A stretch of DNA of 64,000 nt, taken from Vespa crabro. Lineage: Eukaryota; Arthropoda; Insecta; Hymenoptera; Vespidae. How positions within the stretch are numbered: the stretch's first letter is position 1; each line of letters begins with the position of its first letter. The stretch is from NCBI RefSeq assembly GCF_910589235.1, contig NC_060961.1:3805001-3869000 (forward strand). The letters are read 5' to 3'. The notes below the pieces were generated by a model, which saw only the letters and a program-made list of their open reading frames with translations, did not search any database and had not been told where the DNA came from. The translations under genes and the position numbers were made by a program. Below are positions 11,346 through 21,699 of this stretch, in pieces.

Positions 11346-11424
11346 GTCTCTGAAGCAGTCCGCTTTCACGATTCGAATACGGGTTAATATTCGAAGAAAC
11401 TCAACTACGCGATATAAAGGTTAA
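11346..11424 (+). other. candidate 3'-terminal exon segment
   Basis: A strong 3' splice-site-like sequence ends at 11345: a T-rich tract of about 30 nt then GAACAG. One frame after it stays open for 25 codons (SLKQSAFTIRIRV...) to TAA at 11422-11424; another stops after 13 codons. It lies about 130 bp downstream of the TATA-like element. No homolog recognised. T-rich tract plus AG is common in this window. Confidence 0.15.
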
Positions 11425-12854
11425 AAATATGCTCGTTGGACCGTTCCACTTCCGTTTTATAATTTTCCTACAAAATTCGTTTCGTACTAGTTAGGAACGT
11501 TTCATCGACGTTTTCTCTAATCGCATATATTTTTCGTTCTATTTCGTAAAATCCAATAGCAAAATCATATTTCCTCAGGTCCGTTTAAAAGAGCGTAGCA
11601 TAAGCTTAAAATAAGAAATATGAGTCGTTCATCAAACATTTAAAAATTAAAGTTCGAACGACGTTTCATAAAGAATTAATAATCATAAAACGAAGTAAAC
11701 GAAGAATATGAAACGAAATGAATGAAAAAGAAACATTGAAAAAAGCAACGTCACCCAAATGATTATCCACGAATGAAAGGGGTCAGCGTACGGAAAATTG
11801 CTCTCTCGAATCCATAGAAATCAAAGCGACAGGCACAGGTAGAGGTAGTCGCCGCTCGGTTAATTCGAATATAATACGTAAAGAGGATGGTTGATGTCGT
11901 TGAGATTCTAATTCGACGGTATTCATTGTACTCGTTGATTTTGATCTTAACGAACGTCAACGTACAAAGCCGTAAATTCTTATATGGAGATTGAATAATA
12001 CAAATTCTACAACGGAGAATTGATATTACGAGTACAGGTAACGAATATGGTATCTACTATTTCGTTCATAATTTTATAGGTATAAGAGAGTCGTTAAGAA
12101 TGCAAAAGCAATTATCATGCCAATCAAACAACTCTATTATCGTTGATCGCATAAGCGATGACTTTTTCTCTTCGTTCTCGAGATATCGAAATTAGTATCA
12201 ATTGAAAGGTAGTCTAGTTGCCGTGTAACATAGTTTTCTTCGTTGATAGTATCGTGGGTCAGGAACGATTCGACGTTCACTCAAGAATTCTCTTTGCGTT
12301 ACGCAAGGGCGTTCGGGAGTTGCTGGCCGACGCTTCGAAGGCCACAAAACGACTTTGCGATCGATGACGTGCGATCGGCCAAATTCGAAGGAGCACGTAC
12401 TGCTGCGCGCTGCTCTCTTCTCGAACTCGCGTTATCAAATATTTCTATTCAAATTGACGTATCGTAAAAGAAAATAAAACAAAATGAAGGAGAACAATAG
12501 AAAAGAATAGAAAAGAAAAGAAAAGAAAAGAGAAGAAAATTAAAAATTGACGAACAAAAGGAAACTTCAAAATTTCCGACCGTCATACTTTGATCCTCGA
12601 TCTCGTTGATTAAACTCTTTTCCCAGGGTAAGGTAATCGATTATATGTACATATGTAGATCGGATAAAAACTGTCGGTAGGAAACAAAGCGCTCTCGTAT
12701 TCGAGAATGACGATTAAAGTAAAGAGAAAGCCCGAGGCGTATCGATGTTGCGACGCGCGATATACGCTCTAATCGCTCTAGCGCGTTTCAATATTGATAG
12801 AAATGAATCACTCGCGGCGCCGTTTCCAAATGGGAGAAGAAAAATTTTCTTTTT

Positions 12855-12859
<5 letters not shown>
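11425..12859. other. non-coding interval
   Basis: A+T-rich sequence with an AAAAG pentanucleotide run (12499-12540) and a CpG-rich island (12240-12470), open on both strands without a recognised product. No RNA gene seen. Confidence 0.6.
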
Positions 12860-12904
<45 letters not shown>

Positions 12905-12905
12905 C
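12860..12905. repeat. (CT)n tract
   Basis: CT dinucleotides with short TTT interruptions. Confidence 0.95.
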
Positions 12906-13301
12906 TTTTCTCTGCCGTGTTGATAATTATATATGTATTAGATATAATCCGTCGGTATACGTCTAATGTAGAAAACACGAGCAAACTTATTTCATATCAT
13001 CGATGAAGATTACAACGAAAAATATTGATATTATAAAAGATAATTTGATTCGTGATATCTTGACTTATTTGTTTCACTATTATTCAAATAAATTCAATAA
13101 CAAATTCACAAAAAGCTCACGTAACTTTGCTCACGATATTCGCTTCGAAAACTTAATCTATCATTATATTTTTAAACGAACCCACGGTATTTAACACAAA
13201 ACACATATCTCGAAGTAATCGTCGCTTTGCCATAATCGTGATCGATTTTTATTCGTTTATCACTATCGTTGTAATTGAAGATGTAGGATAGGATTACTTA
13301 C

Positions 13302-13337
13302 GAGGAAGAAAACGAAGACTGGGAACTCGTGGCACAT
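13302..13337 (-). other. candidate start exon, 12 codons
   Basis: On the minus strand an ATG at 13337-13335 opens MCHEFPVFVFFL and runs into CTC|GTAAGTAATCC, a good 5' splice site, at 13302/13301. The peptide resembles the start of a signal sequence. Upstream is a (TATG)/(TA) repeat (13357-13404), an unlikely 5' UTR, so this may be chance. Confidence 0.12.
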
Positions 13338-14066
13338 CTCACAGCGTATACATATATCTATAAATATATATATATGTATGTATGTATGTATATATATGTA
13401 TATGCGAAGAAGAACATAGGGAAAATGGTCACTGTCACATGAAAAAACAACACTAATTGTAAGATCTATCAATCCACAGGCCTCGTACAGGGTCCACAGG
13501 GTCGATCTTGTTGATAATTAAACTGTAAATGAAATGATCCAAGGGCGAACGACTGGATCTCAAAAAAAAAAAAAAGAGATCCAAGCTTCTTCACGGACAA
13601 ACGCACACCTCCCGTCGGCTACGTTATCACTCGATCGGCCCCTTTCGAAATCTCCACAATATCAGCGTCAAATATATTATCCCAAATATTCCCCTTGGAT
13701 ATAACGTCGAATTGAATCCTTTAAACTTTATCCCTGAATGTTATTCACGTTAGTTCATTCACTATTCTTTTCTATTCGTCTGTTTATAAAAGCACCGTTA
13801 AAACTATCTCACTCTGCGCGATAGCACCAAAAATTAAGAAAAATTCGTGGTATCCGTTCTTCCTTTCGAAACACTTTTATATTACGTAAATCATTATGAT
13901 TTATTTATTAATAATAATCTTTATCTTTATCTTCACCTTTCGAATTTTATCTATCCAATCGAGCACCTATCGATCGTGTCACGGTACACGCTTATCCCGA
14001 TTATCGCGAGTTTCCATGACGCACTCGACGCACTTAATATACGAGAGCAAAAGCGAAAGAGCGAAT

Positions 14067-14088
14067 GAACGAACGAACGAACGAACGA

Positions 14089-14119
<31 letters not shown>

Positions 14120-14127
14120 AGCGAGTT
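14067..14127. repeat. (GAAC)n array grading into (GAGC)n
   Basis: Tetranucleotide units on the plus strand ending in GAGCGAGCGAG. Frames read Asn-Glu-Arg-Thr repeats. A second array of the same type and order lies at 27008-27082. Confidence 0.96.
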
Positions 14128-14159
14128 CAACGAATTAAAGAGAACTATCTTAAACTCAC

Positions 14160-14360
14160 AATATCCTCTTCCACGAATTCTTAATTTACGTTGCCACAGA
14201 CGACACGCGGAGGATCACCCTTGGTCCTCCTCCTCCTCTCCCCCCTTTGGAGGACGCGGCGACTAACGAAGACAACGCGCAAAGGAATCGTGGAAAAAAA
14301 AACTGAGAGAGAACACTCGGAAACGGACGATCCGCTCCCAACGACGTCGCCGGAGAAACT
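14160..14360 (-). other. candidate untranslated first exon
   Basis: If the minus-strand initiator at 14360 is used, transcription runs toward lower coordinates through this CpG-rich island to a GTGAGT 5' splice-like site (exon end at 14160; a weaker GTAAAT site would end it at 14190). Frames across it are unrecognised, so the segment would be mostly UTR. Confidence 0.18.
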
Positions 14361-14364
14361 GAGC
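14326..14364 (-). promoter_or_regulatory. putative Inr + DPE core promoter
   Basis: On the minus strand TCAGTTT matches the arthropod initiator, with A+1 at 14360. GGATC lies exactly at +28 to +32 (14333-14329), fitting the RGWYV downstream promoter element, with the preferred G at +24. The island is C+G-rich compared with its surroundings. Two further TCAGT matches on the same strand, at 14304 and 14401, lack a full DPE at the right distance. Inference from motif spacing only. Confidence 0.3.
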
Positions 14365-14619
14365 GGCGAAAGGGGACGAGAGAGCGTCGGCCCCCACCAC
14401 TGACCTGTCCTGACGCCCCACCTCCGAGCCCTTATCCCCACTACGCTCGCTCGTTCTCGCTCTTGCTCTCGCTCTTTCGTACACACTCGCTCTCACTCGC
14501 TCCCCACCACTTATTCGCAAAACCCGACTGAACACGCTTAACCCTCCGTACAACTACGCTCTCCAGACTCTCTATCACTGCCTCTTTCTCTCTTTCTCTT
14601 GCCTGTCTGACTATATTTC

Positions 14620-14622
<3 letters not shown>

Positions 14623-14658
<36 letters not shown>

Positions 14659-14672
14659 TTTCTCTCTCTCCT
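14623..14672. repeat. (CT)n tract
   Basis: CT run with TTT interruptions, upstream of the putative minus-strand promoter; the same strand read 5' to 3' is GA-rich, as in many insect promoters. Confidence 0.94.
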
Positions 14673-14712
14673 CTTTCTATCTCTGTCTTTGTTTGTAGAG
14701 TTAGTTTTATTG

Positions 14713-14806
14713 TATAAATACATATATATATATATTTATGTAATAATACATATACATACATATATATATGTGTGTGTAATATAATAAATATGATATAATA
14801 AATATA

Positions 14807-14839
<33 letters not shown>

Positions 14840-14842
14840 TAA
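14713..14842. repeat. compound (TA)n/(TG)n/(TAATA)n region
   Basis: A 130-bp low-complexity region of TA, CATA, TG and ATAATA units. No gene. Confidence 0.9.
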
Positions 14843-15193
14843 CTTTTATTTCATTTTAATCTTATTTGTAACCACTCTAGTTCTCTCTATTTTTTTCTGT
14901 CCTCTTCCCTTTCTTTTTTCCTAGCATCTCTATCTAAACAAAAGGCAAACCGTTAGACGGGAAGGTCCGAAAGGGTGTCCTAATGGTTCGATTGGGCAAC
15001 GACAAGAAGAACGTTTTCACGAATTAATCGGTCGCGTCCCTGCACTAAATGTCCAGCCACGATTGACTCAGTGTGAAGAGTCGGAGAGAAAAATCACTCG
15101 GTGAGAAACGTTGGAAATTTTTCGCTTTCGGAGATTTCACCACCCGTAGATCCCGGATTTAACCATTATCTTCTCTTCCACTGTCTGACGGTT

Positions 15194-15224
<31 letters not shown>

Positions 15225-15259
15225 AGACGACGGCAACGACAACGACGACAACGACGACG
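15194..15259. repeat. (ACG)n array
   Basis: ACG/CGA units, broken by GAC to AAC, GAAGAC and GGC changes in the distal half. The plus-strand frame reads poly-Thr. Confidence 0.95.
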
Positions 15260-15567
15260 TCTGACTTGCGCGCGCGGCTACGGTAAATCGCTTAAATCAA
15301 TTTTGTCTTAATTTACGAAGAGAAGAGATCGTCTTTTCGAGGTGCTACTGACGGTAGAGATAAGGAAGTAATTTAAGAAATTCCTCTTTCTTCTTCTTTC
15401 TCGTCTTCCTCTTTTCTCCATCCTCTCATTCCGTTTCTGAACATTTTCAACGACGAAGCTAAAGCGTACCTGTTCTTTTCTTGTTCTCAATTAATTATTA
15501 TTGTTGTTAAAAGGCAACTTTTCACACGCAATCTAATTTCTAAGTTAAATAGATAATTTTTGTCCTC

Positions 15568-15612
15568 TTTTTTTTTTCTTTCCTTTTTTTTTTTCTTTTT
15601 TTTTTTTTTTTA
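15568..15612. repeat. poly(T) tract, interrupted by C
   Basis: About 45 bp of T with isolated CTT/CC. A pure (CT)n run follows at 15709-15738. Confidence 0.92.
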
Positions 15613-15702
15613 ATTTTATAATACTATCTGCATTCACTTGCATTATTTATCATCCTTTTATTATTCATTTGCTCTTTAAATTAACTGGATCTAATAAACA
15701 TA

Positions 15703-15742
<40 letters not shown>

Positions 15743-15810
15743 CTTGTTTCTTCCTCCTATCTCTTTCCTTCTTTTCTAGAGCGTTTCTAGAGCGGGTATC
15801 GCTCGTTTCT

Positions 15811-16060
15811 ACCTACGGATAGAACGGAAACGTTACATCGAGGAGCGTATCACCTGATTTATCTCTCTCAGTAATCCGTTTTCGGTCTATCGCTAGACTC
15901 GATTGCCGAGCACGAACGAGCCTCGTCCGTTCTAGCCGACGCCTGAACGCTAAATAACCCGTGCGCGACGGATAAGCCGACGACGCTTCGTCGATCCCAG
16001 GACTAGTCCGGGCTAGTCCTTCCTGACTCGGTAAGACCAAAGCTGTACCGGTCAAGCTAA
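15811..16060. other. CpG-rich island, open on minus strand
   Basis: About 250 bp of higher G+C with no simple repeats, open for 80 codons on the minus strand (start GTG, ends 15813) without a recognised product. It contains a tandem pair of decamers, GGACTAGTCC then GGGCTAGTCC (16000-16019), and a CGACGA/TCGTCG inverted repeat around CGCT near 15980-15994. More likely a regulatory island than a gene. Confidence 0.4.
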
Positions 16061-16111
16061 ATGTTCTACTATTATGGACTCGATGTATACCACATATTGC
16101 TACCTCTCCTT

Positions 16112-16128
16112 TCTCTCTCCCTCTCCCT

Positions 16129-16159
<31 letters not shown>
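16112..16159. repeat. (CT)n/(CCCT)n tract with G4 motif
   Basis: CCC runs at 16119-16121, 16125-16127, 16129-16131 and 16133-16135 precede a pure (CT)n run. The minus strand meets the G-quadruplex rule (loops 3, 1, 1). A CTTT array follows at 16201-16240. Confidence 0.85.
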
Positions 16160-16165
<6 letters not shown>

Positions 16166-16435
16166 TCCCTGTACTCGAAAGTTAGTAAATTGCTTTTTTT
16201 CCTTTCTTTCTTTCTTTCTTTCTTTTTTTTTTTTTCTTTTAAATAGACAACCACGAATCCTACTTCAATAAATGGTCTTATTTGACTTATCAAACAATGC
16301 TCAGGCATTATTGTTTTATTTTCTCTTCTCGTTGATCCGTAGACCAAAGTTGAATCGAAGAGTAATAAAGCGGTCTTAGGTGAAAGGCGTACGCGAGACG
16401 AGATTTATCGTGCCGTAGAAATTTATTCGTCTGTA

Positions 16436-16447
16436 TTTACCGGTAAA
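16436..16447. other. 12-bp perfect palindrome
   Basis: TTTACCGGTAAA within a repeat-free, fairly G+C-rich stretch (16350-16640). Confidence 0.7.
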
Positions 16448-16795
16448 GGCGAAAACCACCTTGGGACAAAGGAGTCACCCCTATCTTGGGGGTATCGCAT
16501 AAACAACCAAGATCGCGATCGTACTTCTACGATGTACGATCTCCATGAAAGCGTTTACAAAAGAGCCGCGAGACCGACGGACTCCCTGAGTTGAGCTAAG
16601 GGTAAGAAGGAAGGACTAAGAGTTTCACCCCTTGCTTTACTAATCCTAAAACTTCATAAATACCAAAAAGGAAATTTCTTCTACAAAGGATCGTTCTTAT
16701 AATCTGTCCACCGATTCACCGGTTATTTCATTCTTTCGATTCTCTTTGAAAAAAGAAGAAAAAGAAAAAAAAATGGTATTGTAGAAATCTGTAAA

Positions 16796-17215
16796 ATGCA
16801 TACAAAAGAAACAAACGATAAAACGAAAAAAGAAAAGAAAAAAAAAAAGAAAGAATCGTGCCGTTTGTCTCGCTTCAACGAACCAGTTAAAAGGAGACCT
16901 GATATCTACGGCATTTCCATTTTCACTCTCTCGTTCTTCGTACAATTATGCACGCCGCTTGTTTCTTTCATTGGATTCTTTCGAAATCTTTCATTTTCAC
17001 CTCTCGATCGCGTGATCACTCCTTTCGTGCAGCCCTTTTGGCAGACGCGTTACGTACCTACCCGAAAGACACGTTTTCGACCATGTTCGACCACGCCAGG
17101 GAGAAAGAACGAACTCGGAATGGGATGCAATTACTCCCATCGAAAATTAGAATGCAACACCGTTTGGCATTGCATCGTATCGCCAAGAGATTGCATACCA
17201 TTTCGTTGTAATTAA
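16796..17215 (+). other. two-frame open island, unidentified
   Basis: A true ATG at 16796 opens 139 codons. The first 20 or so are Lys-rich from an A-rich tract; the rest is complex. A second plus-strand frame opens at ATG 16948 for 87 codons (ends LHRIAKRLHTISL) with good mixed codon use through 17211. Both contain no repeats after 16858. I recognise neither. Two long frames over the same DNA argue that at least one, and possibly both, reflects stop-poor CpG-rich sequence. Confidence 0.15.
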
Positions 17216-18403
17216 TGTGTAAAAAGTGGTCTTTCTAGATCGTGAGAATCCTTCCCGTTTCATAATTGACTCCTTATTTTCGGGCTAACGAGAAGAACCA
17301 GGTAGCTTTCGTCTTTTTACGATCGCAAAAGTCAGTTAATATCGCCTTTGGCGGTACCAATGTAGATTGTAAGAGGAAGTAGAAACAAGGAGCGAGAAAC
17401 GAACTAGCGAGTCTTCAGTGAAGAGGATAAAGAGAAAGAGAAAGAGAAGAAGAAGAAAGGAGAAGGAGATAGGTGGCCCATTGTCGGTCGGTATCCGCAT
17501 TCTTTTTAACCTTCGTGAACCCTCACTCGCCATTGACTATTTCACGGTTCATCCGAGCGTCGAGAAAACGACAACTTGGAGGGACCAAGCAAGGTAATAG
17601 AGCGATCCTCTTCGACGCCCTTTTATTCCTTTCGCATATTGGCCCTCATCTTCTTTCCTATTCTCAATTTCTTTTCATCAAAGATTCTATACCAGCATCC
17701 GATATTAGCTTCTTTAATAAGCGGACATTTTTAGATTCAACGATATTATAATCTAATACTAATATTCTGTCTAACTATGACAATGATCAAAGATCTATTA
17801 TAAACGTTGCAATATTTCCGATATTTTGCTTTTTTTTTCGATATTATAAATAAAACATCAAGGACAAGCAAGAAATGTAACCGTTTCGCTATTTGATCGC
17901 GAGTCTCAAATCGTTATTCTATATCAGATAGATATCGTTGAATCTGAGTACGTGACTATGCGTGTTTTATAAGCGAAACCGATATACACCGATCGCGTGT
18001 ATCGTGAGAACGTTCCTTCGATGAATTTTCATTTATCGTTTCTCGCTTTACACGCTTGTCGATCGTACGAAAGATTGGCGACTCTCGTAAACGGACAATT
18101 ATGCACACTCAATTATTCGAAACAAACGGGGACCGTAACTCGTACCACCATTCGAAATAAAATTGTAATCTTTGATGTAGTACATTACATTCCATAATAT
18201 GTTAGAAAGAATAGGGACAGGTGCTTTGTCGAATCGTTAGTCATTCTTTCCTTTTCCATCGTCTTAATAAAATTAGGAAAGAATGAAAAAGACTATGTAT
18301 TGTACGGTTACACCGAGTGGTACGTACGTAAAGTACGTATATACGTAAGTACACGCGTGGGAAAGAATTTTCTTTGTTTCTCGTCGGAATTGCGCGTAGA
18401 TAG

Positions 18404-18462
18404 GTATATATATATATACATATATATGTGTGTGTATTATATATATATATACATATATATAA
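18404..18462. repeat. (TA)n/(TG)n compound repeat
   Basis: TA runs broken by ACATATATATGTGTG. Just upstream (18334-18347) is the 14-bp palindrome TACGTATATACGTA. Confidence 0.92.
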
Positions 18463-18665
18463 ATTTTTATGTACACCTGGACGTTTCACAAATACTTCAC
18501 GAAAGCTTCCATTATTGGGGTAGAACTTATAAACAAGTTAAATGTGAGAATGGAAAGGTGTGCAAGAATGTGAAAAAGAAAAGATTAACAGGATTGTTAA
18601 TCTATTTCTGTTTATAAGAAACGTAAAAAAAAAATATATATATATATATAGTTCTTAATACTCAC

Positions 18666-18693
18666 GTAATCTTTCCACACCTTTACCGATTAT
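18666..18693 (-). other. candidate 28-nt microexon
   Basis: On the minus strand a strong 3' splice site (pyrimidine tract ending TTTTTCTGTTGCAG at 18694) is followed by 28 nt and then TTAC|GTGAGTATT. Only one of three frames is open, reading IIGKGVERL plus one base. The tract reaches back over 20 nt of C/T. No gene can be named from nine residues. Confidence 0.25.
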
Positions 18694-19130
18694 CTGCAAC
18701 AGAAAAAGAAAAGAATGAGATGCCAAAAACTTGACACGAGAAACGATTCAAGTTTTTAAACATTTATATGTGTACGTGTCTCGTTCATTCGTCGCTCGAC
18801 TCGCATTAAGGCCGACGTTCGATGAGGAGAGATCGAATCTTTAAAACTCGTTCGAGAACGTGTAACGAGAAGAGACCAATAACGGCTCGAGAACAAAAAT
18901 ATAATCCTACTTGTTTTATATGATCATTCTATGCTACCAAACGAACTCCATTTATCTGTTATAATTGTTGTAATTTCAGTAATTCAGAATAATCAAATGT
19001 GAAAATATTTTTCCCTTAACAGAGATTTAGTTCCATGTAGATTTCGACGAATATCCTAGTTATTATCGTCATTGTTATTATTATATTATGAAGCTATCAT
19101 TTTCTCGATCTATGAGTATGTATTATATTT

Positions 19131-19172
19131 ATCTATTTATTAATCAACGAGAACAATGAAATTCAATTATAA
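19131..19172. repeat. dispersed direct repeat, copy 1
   Basis: 42 bp matching 19421-19462 at an offset of exactly 290 bp with five mismatches; the last 21 bp are identical. Confidence 0.75.
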
Positions 19173-19420
19173 GCGGAATAGACCGGAGCATGTATATAAC
19201 GAGTAATAATACGAATATAAATTCAAAATTACTAAATAAAACATAACAATTTCCTATAAATGTAGACAAAAACGTCAAGATATAGTATGACCAACGGGTA
19301 AATTAAGTTGCTTCTCGGAAATATAGCTTCTGACTCATCGTCAAGTCACGCTAAGTTGAATGTGTTAAATAGCGACCCTATATACGATTCCACGTATAGT
19401 TTCTCTATCAAACGTTATGC

Positions 19421-19462
19421 ATATATTTATCAATCAATAAAAACAATGAAATTCAATTATAA
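19421..19462. repeat. dispersed direct repeat, copy 2
   Basis: Partner of 19131-19172. The spacer between the copies shows no gene or transposon ends. Confidence 0.75.
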
Positions 19463-19814
19463 AAAGAGCGATGAAAAATCGAGCGTGACATTTTCATTAC
19501 GATTTTAAGGTCATATAATTTCGATAGGCAAGTATCGGTAGAACGAACATAATGCAACTCGTGTCGTTAGTTTTGATAAAATAAAGACGAGTAACGAAAT
19601 GTTCATCGACATTTACCTCGAGTCGATTGTTCGGGAGATATTCCCGAGTACGAATATCACGAGTTGGTACTACCGATTTTCAACGATGTACATAGCTAGG
19701 TCGTAGCCGATTATCGTAAGGTTTTGCATTCGAGGGATTTCACTAATCCATTCTCTCCATATAATCCCATTATCGGCCGTTTTCCTTACGGTGATACCGG
19801 GTTAACGGAGTACG

Positions 19815-19836
19815 CACGTACATACGTATGTACGTG
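19815..19836. other. 22-bp perfect palindrome, alternating Py/Pu
   Basis: Half-site CACGTACATAC is followed immediately by its reverse complement. The run is also strictly alternating from 19810 to 19836. It lies in a repeat-poor island (19500-19900). Confidence 0.85.
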
Positions 19837-19952
19837 GTAACGCGTTATATCTACAACTAGTATTTAGAGATTCGAGTAAAGCGACCTTTACACAAGGGAC
19901 GAGACAAAGAATGTATGTGTATGTCTGTATATGTGATTCAAAGAGTGCGCAC

Positions 19953-19954
<2 letters not shown>

Positions 19955-20022
<68 letters not shown>
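19955..20022. repeat. (GA)34, longest pure GA tract
   Basis: About 34 uninterrupted GA units, continuing imperfectly to 20052. Confidence 0.97.
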
Positions 20023-20026
<4 letters not shown>

Positions 20027-20420
20027 GAGACAGAGAGAAAGAGAGAGAGAAATGGAGATAGAGGGAGGGAGAAAATTTTATCGAAGTGGAACTGCAACAC
20101 CGATCGGCGAAGAACGTTCACGCGTTGGCAAATGCCTCGGCCGGGGTACAATTAGAATATCGTCCTATTCAATATGCGCTGGCAAATTCTAGTACGTAGC
20201 AAAGCGATCGTATTAAATGCTTTCAACTGATATTATTGTCTCGGTTAAAGGTTGTCTTTATTGGATAACATATACGAAATGTTAGACGTAAAACTATAGG
20301 ATGGAGTTGTAATAAAATTACGGAAAAATAAATCAAATTCATTTCATAATTATACCTATCGAAATTATCTCGGAACTTATTGATCTTTTGTCTCTTTTTT
20401 CTTTTTTTTTGTGTTTCTTC

Positions 20421-20445
20421 TTTTTTTTTTTTTTTTTTTTTTTTT
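20421..20445. repeat. (T)25 homopolymer
   Basis: Uninterrupted T-run inside a longer T-rich region starting near 20396. Confidence 0.94.
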
Positions 20446-20654
20446 ATTCCTTTTTACGGCACACAATGCTTCATCGAACTATCTAAAATATTACCATATA
20501 CCTTCGCTACTACAAGGAACGGAAGGTTCATGCTGGTTGCACACGTTGACGCGTGTGTATCGAACGAATTCATTTTGCGTAGGTAACGTCTCACTCGAGT
20601 CTCTACCATCGGGACGTTTCGAATTCGTATGGCGAGGGTGAAGGGAAAAGAGAG

Positions 20655-20713
20655 AACGAAAGAAAGAAAGAAAGAAAGAAAGAAAAAGAAAAACAGAAAG
20701 AAAGAAAGGATGA

Positions 20714-20749
<36 letters not shown>

Positions 20750-20750
20750 A
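20655..20750. repeat. (GAAA)n array
   Basis: GAAA/GAAAA units over about 95 bp with a GGATG break near 20708. The minus strand reads LSFF repeats, which inflates the 179-codon frame covering 20454-20993. Confidence 0.95.
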
Positions 20751-20873
20751 GTGGGCCTTTTTGGGGGAGCCCCCTAGGGGGTAACCGGCAGGGAGATCGA
20801 GGCACAAGAGTGGTGCTAACTTAATGAGGGACCACCTAGTTTTAACTGTTTGTTTTTCAAGCGGAGCCATGGC
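20745..20873 (-). other. candidate exon containing an ATG
   Basis: On the minus strand an excellent 3' splice-like site (C/T-rich for about 45 nt, ending GACTCAG) is followed at 20873 by GCCATGGCTCC, a strong start context. The frame reads MAPLEKQTVKTRW through about 42 complex codons, then falls into the (GAAA)n array. No clear 5' splice site before the repeat (only AG|GTGGTC). The plus strand has a CCCCCTAGGGGG palindrome at 20770-20781. Unidentified. Confidence 0.18.
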
Positions 20874-21002
20874 CTGAGTCGAGCGAAGAAAAGAGAAGAA
20901 AATAAAAGAAGAGAAAAGCAAAAGTTTGCTGGACGGACCGGTGGACGGATCGTCCCTTCGTTCCTTTCCTTCGTCCTGGTTGACGTTATTCACATTCTCT
21001 GT

Positions 21003-21048
21003 CTCTCTTTCTCTCCTTTTCTCTCTCTTTCTCTCTCTCTCTCTCTCT
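21003..21048. repeat. (CT)n tract
   Basis: CT dinucleotides with TTT breaks. A C11 run follows at 21254-21264. Confidence 0.92.
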
Positions 21049-21481
21049 ATCGCTTTCTATCTTTCTATATATACGTGTTCACGCTCGGTCGACCTTCGTT
21101 TATAGCTTGTATCGCATACCTCGTTGCCATAACTTCCGCGATTTAGCCGTGAAATTACACGCGAATGAATTGGTACCAGAGAGCGAATGTTCGACGATAG
21201 TGCGATAAACTTTCCGCTCTTCTCCTTTTTCCCTTATCCTCTTGAGTCCCTTTCCCCCCCCCCCTCTCTCTCTTTCTTTCCCTTTCTGTCTCTCTTTCGC
21301 ATCACCGTATTCAGTCTCGATCCTACGTCGTTCGATCGATTTATTCGCTCGATTCGCGCGAAGAATGCAACCGACGCGCGATACTTTCGCGACCGACTAA
21401 CAATAAGTTTACCTTCTTTTTCGCGCCACTTCTCCAAACCACTTTGGTAGCCATTGTGTGCATTTTTGCCTCGATAGCTTC

Positions 21482-21483
21482 TA

Positions 21484-21539
<56 letters not shown>
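21482..21539. repeat. (TA)n microsatellite
   Basis: About 25 pure units plus flanking variants. A (CT)n run lies at 21670-21696. Confidence 0.95.
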
Positions 21540-21540
<1 letters not shown>

Positions 21541-21699
21541 CGTATATGTTTATAAAAAAAGAATTTCGTGTGTGTGTTTGCGTGCGTGTATGAAAAAGAG
21601 AGGAGGAAAGAAAGAAACAAAAATTTTCTCTTTCATTAACGTCGTAGAGCTACGATACTTTTTGTAAAGCTCTCTCTCTCTCTCTCTCTCTCTCTTTAT

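Noticed and set aside
14067..14138. ORF of Asn-Glu-Arg-Thr repeats
   Set aside because: Pure translation of the (GAAC)n array; all three frames and both strands are open.
20454..20993. 179-codon minus-strand ORF, the longest here bar one class of repeats
   Set aside because: About a third of it is the (GAAA)n array read as Leu-Ser-Phe-Phe; only the 42 codons after the ATG at 20870 are kept as a candidate.
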